Source: Mycocentrospora acerina
Taxonomy: Eukaryota > Ascomycota > Dothideomycetes > Pleosporales
Assembly (NCBI GenBank): GCA_022701365.1
Contig: JAKUHH010000084.1
Location: 1 to 64,000, forward strand
Direction of reading: 5' to 3'
Length of the DNA stretch: 64,000 bases
In this document: in pieces, positions 10,401 through 20,485 of the stretch
How positions within the stretch are numbered: the first letter of the stretch is position 1
Layout of the letters: each line of letters starts with the position of its first letter
The notes under the pieces: generated by a model
Database searches by the model: none
Seen by the model: the letters and a program-made list of their open reading frames with translations, nothing else
What the model was told of the DNA's origin: nothing
Made by a program: the position numbers and the translations under genes

Positions 10401-12681
10401 GGTACTTCGGACCTTGTCCAGCCGTGCTTTCAAGGGAGCTTGTTTCGGATACCTTACATAACGCCCGGCAACCCAGTCGTTGTAAGCAGTAACAAAATCT
10501 AGCCATATTTCTTCATCTTCGGAGGTGGGAACCTTCTCCCACACTGCGTCTTCATATCCCAGCCCCTTGTATTTTATGAGTGCTTTGTCCACCTCTTTGA
10601 TGCGCGCCTTGTCGATTTCTTCACTACGGACTTCAACGTAACTTGTATACTTTATGTCAAGTATAATGTCAATGCGTAGATACTCCTCTGGTATGGCGTC
10701 TTCAGTCCGCATCTTGGGGCCGTCCTCACGCTTGTAAAATGCTTTCCGCATAGCAGGCGCTGTGACGCCCCATGTCCACGCTCCAGAGTGCCATGCTGCA
10801 CGGAAGTAAGACTCATTTTCCCACTTGATCAAATATTGCTTCTCGTCCTCGCTGATAAGATGACAGGGCGTTCCAGGCCGGTAGGTCTCCACATCTGAGG
10901 GACGCCAGGCTATGAGACCACTAACTTTGGCCTTTTGGCTCTCTACTTCATCACATTCTTTGCATAGCCACCTGCTAGAATACTCTCGAAACCGTTCGTC
11001 TGCCGTTTCCTCCTCGTCGCGCGAAATTTCCATGGCATATTGGGACAGGGGCGGCAGATGTTGATAGTGCCATCCTCGAGAACATTTTGTACACCGGAAG
11101 AGCACATTTCGGGCGTTGTTGACGAGCTTTGGCTCTACAATAACGATTGGGTCCTGGCCGTTATTGTCTTCGCGATCTTTCATTTCCTGCTGGGTTGTCT
11201 TGCGGTGTCTGAATGGCTTGCAAGAGGCGCCTTGCTGTTTGCAGTCTTGACATTGGGCGAGATCAGGGGCGGTAGAGTCTTTCTTCTGGTAGGTATTGAT
11301 ACATCGTCGACACTGTAGTACGAAATTATCGTCTCCAACTTTTGTGACGAGATGCTCCCGGGTCGATCGATTCCCCACACAATTCTTGTGATACGAAAGG
11401 CAGCAGCCTTGACAATAGATCAGAGGCGCAACACCGGGTCCATCAAAGCATACCTCACAGCCTTCAACATGGCGCGACCGAAATGAGTTGCTCCTTGGAA
11501 GTGTCTCGAATACCTCGCGCACTAGGGTGACCTTTTGTGCGGGTACTCTCGGCTCCGAGTCGGAACGATACACATCTTTCATGTCCGCCTCTTGCATGTT
11601 GTTCGTGGCGCGCGTTGACCGATTCGACTGACGCATGCCGGTTCGAAGAGCCTTCTCTGGCTTTGTGGAATGAAACGTCCGACGCTTGCGCTTCCGGCTC
11701 AGCAGAGTGTCCGAGCGCAAGATGTCAGAATCACCTGAGCTATCTTCTTTTTCATCTTCATCCTCATCGCTTTCTTCTTCGTTGTACGCATAGACTGGGA
11801 TGTGTTGACGCGAGGAGTGGCGTGTGGATTCCGGTGTTTTCTTGGGGTTTCGCTTTCGTCCTCGCCTCTTGGGTCGATCTTCCGAGTTGTCACTTGTGGA
11901 AAAGTCTGTATCAACTCTGGAGCGTGAATGAACCGCCGATGAATTTCCAATGTTCATGCCTTGCTTTGCCAGCGCTCGCATGCGGCCATTGCGGGGTCTG
12001 TGTGAGGCAGAGATAAGGTCGTCTTCGGAGGAGATGTCGATAGTGGAGATATCGACGAAGCCGTCGTGTTTGGTCCTGGGGGCTCTACCTCGAAGCCTCA
12101 TGCTGGCATCAGGGGTGCTTGGTGAGGATGCGTGGGAGTACTGCTGAAAGCTTTGCAATGCCTTTGGGCCGCCTAAGAGGCTGACAAGTTGTTCAAGCGT
12201 AACCTTTGTGACTTGTTAGGTGTTTTTGGTTCACAATTGCTGGTTGATATAGAGCTCCTCTCATGCAAAAACACTCAATGTCTTCACTTGAAACCGACTG
12301 GCTCTATCACTTGTGCGGCAGTGTCTCACTTACCTCGCGCGTGTAGCCTCCCACCATTCGAACCTCATACAAGACTTGCTTTCTCCGCTTGAACTCGCGC
12401 ATTATGTTCTGCACTTCATCCTTGGGTTCATAGTATGTATACTCCTCCTTGTTCTGAACAGGCGTCACACGCACATATAGCGCCTTACGTGTCATGGTTG
12501 GCAGCACCGCGACAGTAGTGTCATCATCTCCGCCAGAGCTTTGGTCGGAGACGAAGCCGCCAGGGGAAAATGGGGCACGTCTTGACGGCTCTGACAGGGT
12601 AGCATCATGGTTGGGATTAGTCTTGCGTGTGCCTTTCTTGAACGCAGCCATAAGACTCGCAGTGTCTTCGTCGCTGCTCAT
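7436..12681 (-). CDS. CHD3/Mit1-type SNF2 chromatin remodelling ATPase
   Basis: Three exons, 12681-12334, 12203-8580 and 8530-7436, joined in phase 0, give 1688 residues. Order of parts: acidic/basic N-terminus with an EQLVSLLGGPKAL helix (about 119-131); a PHD-type zinc finger starting CEVC (about 365) and further Cys pairs to about 535; a chromodomain-like stretch (about 630-690, with ALIKYKGLGYEDAVWEKV); the SNF2 ATPase with Walker A DEMGLGKT (about 761-768), DEGQ Walker B (about 870-873) and LLTGTPLQNN; helicase C with STRAGGVGINL and ARAHRIGQ; and a C-terminal Cys/His cluster CPACLRNHP...CGLCGLAHFGHGRQCPH (about 1497-1533). This matches fission-yeast Mit1, the remodeller of the SHREC deacetylase complex, which positions nucleosomes in heterochromatin. 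That specific role is inferred. The ATG at 12681 is the first in frame. The gene is divergent from MRM1. Confidence 0.9.
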
Positions 12682-13005
12682 GACCGCGGCTGTGTTAGGC
12701 TGGTTGCGAAGCACAGAACTGGTTGCGCTGATGGCGTTGACATGTGATTCCTATACAGGAAAGGTTCCAGTCTGCCCTGCGTGACGGCGAATTGAGAGGA
12801 TTTGCGGGGACGAGGCGCGTCGTTGGGTGAACGCGACTAATACGGCCGGACGTCGACGCGTGCCGACGCGCTTGAGTGCGGGCCCACAAAAATTTCTTAG
12901 CGTGGATGTGAAATGTGCTGCGGCATAGCGGGCCATGTGTGCGAGATGAATGTGTGAGGATATACCCACTGCATCGCACCCAGTACACGCCCATTCTGCA
13001 CGGTT
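12682..13005. promoter_or_regulatory. Divergent promoter region, remodeller / MRM1
   Basis: A 324 bp gap between two divergent start codons that must hold both promoters. It has CG-rich stretches (about 12835-12875) but no motif I can name with confidence. No TATA box is evident at either side. Confidence 0.5.
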
Positions 13006-15131
13006 ATGGTGCACCCTGTTCTCCTCGGTAGTGCGCTGCTACGGACCCAGAGAGCGAGCCTGCCGCAAACCTTCCGCCGCTACAAATCCTTTACCCAGGC
13101 GCTCGAAAGAGGCAAGCGCAGCCCGTCTGATCGATTCCCGTCCCGTCCACGCACGGCCTCAAGAGGTGGGAGAGACGATAGAGACAGCAGAGGCGGCAGA
13201 GACGGCAGAGACAACAGAGATGGCAGAGACGGTAGAGATGAAAGAGGCAGCCGAGACGAGATAGCAGCTCCTCGGCCCCAGAAAATCGACCGGGCGCGGG
13301 AGTTGTTCCTGTCGTCTCGTGGCCCCGCACCTGGTGGACCTCGACACCGACGAGGAGAAGAAAGGCAGTCCGATGCGCCGCCACGACGGGAGAGATCGTT
13401 CGCATCATCAGAAGCTAGGCCGCCAAGTGGGGACAGGTTCGACCGCGGCCCCTCATCGTCGTCTCGCAGTGCCTCTTCAAGAGAGTTCCAGGACCAGCAA
13501 CATGGGGGCCGTGAACGCGATGTACCAACACGTCGCCGCGAGAGACGCTCCGAATCATCAGATGCAAAAACTGGCTGGGCCAGAAAATTCGAGGGCTCCG
13601 AAAAGACCTCGTTTGACCGTGGCCCGTCGAGAGCGTTTCATGAGAGACGCCAGGAAGAAGACTACAATGAGCCTTCGCGACGTTCCCCACCACAATTCGA
13701 GTCTGCATCGGACATGACAGAAGGCCAAGGCAAAAAGTTTGGACGGCCGAGAGACCCCATGTCAGACCGATCCGTGTCTCGACGCACACAGAGAGAGTAC
13801 GGGACGGAAAAACACGACGATATGAAGCCCTGGAAGACCTCGAGGAGCGAGCCTGAAGCCGAACCCTACGTACATGTGCATTTTGACCGCAAGGGGGAGA
13901 ATTCGAGAACGCCTGTGCCTCCCTACAAAGGGCCTCGGTCTGAAAGAGACTCAAGAAGATCATTTGGCTCTTCATTCCAAACGGTCGGTGAGCCTGCCAA
14001 CTTCAGAAGTCGAGCGCCCGAATCGCTACCGTACACGACAGCCGCCTCTGAATTCATCTATGGATACTCGAGCGTACTCGCTGCTGTCAAGGCGAATCGA
14101 CGCAAGTTCTACAACTTGTACGTTCATACCAGAGGATCAAACAGAGATGGCCTCCTCCAAGATCGTTCTTTGATCAAGAATGTGGCCTCCATCACAAAGG
14201 AAGTCGGAGACGAGTACATGCGCGCTCTGGATAAAGCCAGCAGTGGCAGGCCCCACAACGTAAGTAATTGCACAGAGAAACGATACTAGTTTCAGCTCAA
14301 CAGGCAGTATGTACTGATCAATTCAGGGTGTTGTGTTGGAAGCATCTCCCCTTGCATGCCCTCCGATCACCGAGCTGAAAAGCGAATCGGTAGAAAGTGC
14401 GACTTTCAGTGTTGCAGTTGACCAGCAAAGTGCAGAAGATGCACTCGTCAACGGAAAGCAGGAAGAATATTCATACAAATCCGCAGGCTGGAGACATCCT
14501 CTAGTGCTTTACGTCGACGGCGTGGTATGATGTCCCCCACCCCCATTGTCTTACCCCTACTCTAACGTCGTCACAGCTTGATGAAGGCAACCTTGGAGCA
14601 ATCGCCCGCTCAGCATACTTTCTCGGTGTCGATGCCATTGTAACCCCTACACGCCAGATTGCACCCTGGAGTCACATCGCATTGAAGGCTTCCGCCGGTG
14701 CAGCAGAGGCAGTCCCCATTTTCAAAGTGCGCGAACCCGCGGATTTCCTTGGAAAGAGTTCCAGAAACGGATGGAGAATATATGCAAGCGATGCCATACC
14801 GCCCGCTCAGCAGTCGTCTATTACTCCAGAATCAAATAACGACGAAGCCAGCAACGTGCAATACACGTTTGCGAAGAGCGTGAAGCGATTACCAGCGGAT
14901 CACTGTCCAGTAGACAGTCATCCGACCATTCTCATGATGGGTGCTGAGGGAACTGGCTTAAAAACTAGTATGCTCAACCTAGCGCATTACAAAGTCGGGA
15001 TACGACATGGCCGTGATGTTGATGAGATTGGCGTTGACAGCTTGAACGTCAGCGTAGCAGCATCGCTTCTCTGCTACGAAATGTTGAAGAAGCCAAGCGT
15101 AGTTACCAAGTCGGAAGATGCTCTCTTCTAG
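13006..15131 (+). CDS. MRM1: Mitochondrial 21S rRNA 2'-O-ribose methyltransferase, MRM1-like (SpoU family)
   Basis: Three exons, 13006-14259, 14327-14524 and 14577-15131, all phase 0, give 668 residues. The N-terminus is a good mitochondrial presequence (basic, Ser/Leu-rich, no acids in the first 28 residues). A low-complexity arm follows, rich in Arg/Asp/Gly (about 52-84, RDGRDNRDGRDGRDERG) and then Arg/Ser. A substrate-binding domain begins near residue 348 (FIYGYSSVLAAVKANRRKF). The SpoU catalytic motifs are 1, DEGNLGAIARSAYFLG (about 486); 2, MMGAEGTGL (about 603); 3, NVSVAASLLCYEM (about 642). Yeast Mrm1 methylates one guanosine in the peptidyl-transferase centre of the mitochondrial large rRNA. 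The N-terminal arm makes this protein clearly longer than yeast Mrm1 (about 412). Confidence 0.92.
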
Positions 15132-16544
15132 AGTTGGTCAATGTATACAAGAAAGGAAAAAACGACAGTATCATTGCTTAGTATCCTATACGCTATCTAT
15201 GCCGGTGTATACTTTGTTACATGCGGTACGTCATGTGTTGATAACTAGGTGCCTTGGAGGTGGACCTCAACGAGCGCACTCGGTGCAAACGTCCAATCGC
15301 GTGAGCTACTACTATCGTTGTCTCACCTACGCATGTGAGGCGCAAGTCACTCCAACGAATTAAAACAGCCATCGAGTCCCTCTAGCTGCAAGGCATTATT
15401 GCAGGATGGGGTGCAGTTATGCTTCCCCGCGCCCGCGCCCTGCCTGAGCGCGGGATCCCTGCCGCGTTATCTCAACAATTCCTAGTGGCCGTGGGGGGAA
15501 AGGAGGCGTCAAGCGCTTAAGGTGGTTGTATAAAAAAAACTATTCAAACTTCACTCACCTAGCCCTCTTTACCGTTTGTTCAAGTTTGCCGTTCAATGAG
15601 CACAGATGCTCATGCGAATCGTGAAATGTTCGTTGCCCCACATGTTCGCGCATGAGGCTGATAACTTCAAGTTCGCATGCCTGGGCACCGCTTGTTTGTG
15701 GTTGATTATGACAGGGGGGGATTGTCGTGCGCATCGCATGTGCGTGTTTGGAACACGACAGAAGTGAATGAGGAAGCTGCAAATGTCGGCAGTGCATATA
15801 GTAGTATCGAGACTTTGAGGATCGGCGACAACCTTGCTTATAGGTGGCATGGATGCTGGGAAGATGCTAGGAAAGCAACACGATGCTGCAAGCGATCGGA
15901 GGAGGGCGCCTGTTGGTGACCGGGAGGCTTGACCCCCGACTCAGCGACACCAAAGACTGGATTCAGCTAGATATGGAGGATGTTGGCTAACGGTAACTGC
16001 ACGCGGACGTATCACAGCAGCCAATAAAACAAAGCAATCATGATGACGGCGACAGGCTCTGTTCCGAGGTGCCGTGGTGTTTTGGTTTTGGCTGTGTAGC
16101 GGTGAAAGGAAGCGGCGCGTACTGGTCGGTGATAGCAGTTGCCAAGCACACGTCATGGCTAACTCTGAAATGACAAGATGACCAGGTTGGTGTGCGGCAC
16201 GCCGGTGGCCTGGAAGTGTTTTTCGCTCATGACGACCATGACTAGCCTTCCTCCTGACGTCTGGGAGACTGTCTTTGCCTTTGCAGCATAGCGGCAGCAT
16301 CTCTCTTCTTGCCAGTCTTTGCTTGCGACCTGCGCGTCAAATCCTGCTCCGTTGCGATCCATCTGGAGTAGCATCGCATCGCGCCGTGCCGACGATCCTC
16401 GAGGCTGCAGCATCCCACGCCTCACTGCTAAATCACGCACTCTGTCCTACCCCGACCCCGCAACTCCTCTTGTTACGCGCACTCTGATCGAGGCATACTG
16501 AAGCGTGTCCTGCTGAACAAGGCGGCGACTGTATATCCATCACC
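15132..16544. other. Intergenic, no convincing gene
   Basis: About 1.4 kb between MRM1 and the tetraspan gene, both on the plus strand. Several frames of 60-119 codons occur on both strands (for example minus 15941-16300 and 16159-16440). They have no family resemblance, no coherent splicing and no conserved-looking composition. The last 250 bp (16290-16544) is pyrimidine-rich and is probably promoter and 5' UTR of the downstream gene. Confidence 0.5.
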
Positions 16545-17517
16545 ATGACGCGAGTTCTAGTCTACGCCGTGAGCCTGGTGCTCACCATCGCCTGTAAGTG
16601 TGCAGAAAAGTGCGACACGGTGGCCAGGAACTGACATGCGCAGGCACCGCCATGACGATTGCGAGCATCGCCATGCCGCGATGGGTCAGCTACAGCCCTG
16701 TAGGTTCTATTCCTCCCACATGTATACTCTTTCCCAACCCTCAACCCTCATGTCTGTGTCTGAGAGCCTTGTCTGACGAACCCTAGAACGGCGAGCGCGA
16801 GTACTCGTACGGCCTCCACCGTAGCTGCTCAGTCGTCACTGGCAAGTGTACGCCCTTCCCTCGAGAGAGCGACTGCATCAGGGACGCGTCCTTTTGCAAC
16901 ATGTGGCGGACTGTCGGTTTCTTGACGTCGTTTGGCGTTGTTGTTGAGTTGTGCACGTTGGTCTCCTTCGTCATCATCTTGGCAGGTGGCGTACAGCGCA
17001 GAGTACAAGGATGGGGGATAGTGTCTTCGGTGTTGCTGTTCAGCGCCTTTGTTCAGTGTGCAGGCATGGCCATTGTGGTACGTTCACAACCCTTTACCAC
17101 ACTCCCAAGTCCTGTCTTCATGGAACATGACTGACTGACTGACCGTCGTAGGCCTTTCTCTTTGACAACGACTCGCGCTTCTGGAGTGGATGGCACCTCG
17201 ACGCATCATGGAGCCTCTGCACGGCGTCCTGGATCTTGCTTGTGCTCACAGGTCTGGGTATTGCTGCCTCAGCTATTTATCTTCCCTACGAGGGCGACTA
17301 CGAATATATCCCCGACCAGTCCCAGCTCGAGCCAGATGACAGGTAAGTCTATCTTGACTTGATCATACGTAGGAAGGTTTCTAACATAAACAGGCTTCTT
17401 TCTCGAATTGCGGCCTGGGACAACGGGTACAAGGGTGATGCACAGCAGTACGCATACCAGAGAGACCAAGATGCTCAAAGCATTACAAGTTTTGTGAGCG
17501 AGCAGAGTCGACGATAA
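16545..17517 (+). CDS. Claudin/SUR7-like tetraspan membrane protein of unknown role
   Basis: Five exons, 16545-16593, 16644-16699, 16787-17077, 17152-17342 and 17394-17517, join in frame to 236 residues. All four introns have GT...AG ends, with CTGAC- or CTAAC-like branch sites before several acceptors. Four hydrophobic segments are visible: the N-terminus to about residue 25, VGFLTSFGVVVELCTLVSFV, VSSVLLFSAFVQCAGMAIVA and CTASWILLVLTGLGIAASA. The first outer loop carries four cysteines in a GLHRSC...GKC...DC...FC arrangement. The C-terminal tail is cytosolic, acidic and Tyr-containing (YEGDYEYIPD). The topology resembles fungal claudin-like and SUR7/PalI proteins of the plasma membrane, but the exact family is not recognised, so no function is assigned. 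Confidence 0.8.
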
Positions 17518-20485
17518 TACATGATTGCCTATGATGCATGAGTCTACGACAACCACGACGACGGAACGACCGGCATAATAAGAAGTTGAGCCTATATTTT
17601 CTGTGCTGGTTTTGGGTTACGTTGCATTGCATTAGACTTGAATTTCCCTCGAGCGTTCAGATTGTTATTCTTACTTTCTACGATACCCGTCTGCCACTCA
17701 CTCTGGTGGGTTGGGCATTTCTGCCTTTGCGTCGTATTTTGTTTGGTGCAGAAGCATATTCCACTGCAGTATCAACGAAGAAATACTTGTTACATGTTTG
17801 TCTCGTTCTGAGTCTGATTGTCCGCGAATGGTGATGTCGATATGGTCTCTGTGTTGTGTAGTAGAGTAGTATTGTGAATCTCATTGACAAATATTGAGAA
17901 TCTTACTTACTTCATCAACTATCAGTCTTCCCTATCGAACCCAGCATTTATCTTAACCCACCGTAAATCAATCTCCCATTGGAAATATCTCCCGATTACT
18001 ACGGTGACCCACACACATGCGATTGGAAATCTCCAACTCCCTACTACTTGTCCTCCACATCCAACCTTTGAATAGAATCCAACAGAAAATCAGTCATCGT
18101 TACGGCTGAGCTTTTCACACAAAGTGACTACAAAGCTTGTTTTACACACCACCAGGCGCCGTAGTTGACTACATAACATCACAACACACAACGCTAAATA
18201 TCAACCTCACTTTAATTTCACTTCCCAAGGCAAAGAGAAGCGAGAACAAATGTCTGCCTTCCCTCCCTTAGGTGAATACCCACATATGCACGGCATGATA
18301 TCTCACCTGACGAGTTCCCCGCTTTTGAGATTGCTTTTTTCTTGTGCCTGTGGCTTGCATGCATGCATGGGAGGAGGGAAGTTTTTGGGGCTGGATGCTT
18401 TATGGCTGGTAGGTTATATGTGATAGGGAGGGGATGTGGCTAAGAAGGAAGATTGTTGTGGCTTGTTTTGATTTTAGGTTGAGAGATGGGGGCTAGTTGT
18501 TTAGGGCGTGAGATAGGGAGGGAAGGACGGAGTGAAAACATTGTGAATTTATCATTGGGGCGAGAAAGTCCTTGTTGTAGTTGTAGCATTAGTATCACTT
18601 GTAAATATCTGTTTATCCGCGTGTCATTGTCTTGATGTGTTGAAGCTCTTGGAAAGGTCGACAGCTAGATTGGGTAACATCGACGTGTGGGAGCGCTGCT
18701 TTAATGTCTTGATGCGGCTGAGTAACGAATTTTTGGAATCGGCGATGTGATTGTTATTAAAATGTGATCGAATCGCATGGAAAGGATTTCCTCTCACTTC
18801 CACATTTTGGATCCCTCGTTTCCCAAACGTGTGTTCTGCTTACATTTTAGATGGTAGAGGGTCTTGCTAACTATCTATCAATTGAATATTATCTTAGCTA
18901 CAAGGTTCGGCTTGTAAGTGAGTTTCCAGGGTCTTCTGGCAAGGTCTTACAAACTGCCTCGGCATTCCAAGACCAGAGTCGCATAGCAAAAACAAGCTTT
19001 CCAACCTGCCTACCTTCTCAAACAAAGTGTATCAACTCTTTGGTCGTCTCAAAAGATTGGGCCGAGTCAACAGTATCGCCGAATGTCATTGCAAGAAAAA
19101 TACAAGATGCTCCCCTAATTTGAATATAGCGATAACACGCACATTGCACATAAAATTCCACCACTAAGTAATAGCTATACACAAAATAAGATCATGTTGA
19201 TCAAGTCGAGATGTACATCCATCACAGCCATGTTACGACCATTTCTATGCATTAATGCATCAGATGTAGGTAATTCGCTTCACTTTTCCCCATGCAGTAC
19301 ATATATATTGCAGACCTCCCTCTGCATGGAGTAGTCAACCCTGTCCATCCCCCACTAGCGCCAACACCGTCTCCTCGGAACAATAAGACCCTATCCCGCA
19401 AACCCGGTCCCATTTCCAGCCAGCTGAACAAATATTATTCAACCCATGCAATAACACACCACTTGCTCAGCGCCGTCGATCCCATTCATTCTGGCAAGTC
19501 ACCCGGAAAACGTGCGTCAGCATAGATGCAAGCAAGCTACCTATGCATCAGAACAACAGTCCATGCTTTTCTTGCGTAGGGAGTTAGTTGTTCTTCTATC
19601 AGGTAAGTACAGATATTCAAGTCTGGAAATCACCGTTAAAAATAACCCGTTCAACGACAAACGATGATCCTTGGGAAAATCAATTTTTGATTAGCTCAGG
19701 TCGGTGTGACGATGGGGATTTTTTTAAATTAAACAAGGGAAATTGGGAAAAAGAACCAAACTTTCTTAGTGAAAAAAAAAACGAAGGCGGAAAGGGCTCG
19801 TCGAAAAAAGGGGAGGTGGGACGAAACGGCGTAAAGAAAAGAAAAAAAGCGTTGATACGCTAACGGCTGAATTGTAGAGCCAGAAAACTGGAGAAAGTAG
19901 TAAAGCAAACATGTGAATTGAGGGGAAAGGGGGTACGTAGAGAGCTGGGAGATGGATGGAGAAGCTAGTGAATTGAACGGCCGACCAGATATCGGGCTAA
20001 TAGAATCTCGAGAATAGCCGAACGAGCTGAGTTTTTTCGAGGCATATTGGCGATTTTGGACTGGATTGTGAAGAGCCCCTCGTATGGACCTTACTACTTG
20101 TTGATTTTACCTCTCTAGCCGATACTAAAAAAAATACATTATACCCCTCAACATATTTCCAACTCCTTTAGAACCCGTCATGCATGTTGGAGTAAAGTCA
20201 GATACCAGATACTAGATACCAGATACTAGATATCAGATATTAGATACAAAAAAGACAAAGAAACTCATCCGCACATTGAGGCCAAAATAATACAGTTGCC
20301 AAAAGACCAAACAATGGTCTGCAATACAAAAAAAACTAAGGTGTAAAAAGATTACTTAGTAGAAGCGAAGAACAATAGGGCCTAGAAATCGTTAAGTAGA
20401 CGTGAGATGACAAATGAAAAGTTCAAAAATCAAAAGTCCTCCTTTTTCCAAACAAATAATTGCACCTGTTTGATGCAACATAACA
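17518..20485. other. 3 kb convergent intergenic region without a recognisable gene
   Basis: Lies between the stop codons of the tetraspan gene (+) and the 905-residue gene (-). The longest frames are about 90 codons (18851-19123, 19588-19863) and lack any domain. The sequence is AT-richer than its neighbours, has purine-rich runs (19720-19960) and a GATACCAGATACTA simple repeat. It is far longer than 3' UTRs of the other genes here would need. A non-coding RNA or decayed gene is possible but not supported by anything I can read. Confidence 0.5.
20199..20247. repeat. AGATACCAGATACT short tandem repeat
   Basis: Five to six imperfect copies of a 7-8 bp unit (AGATACC, AGATACT, AGATATC, AGATATT) in a row. 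Confidence 0.8.
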
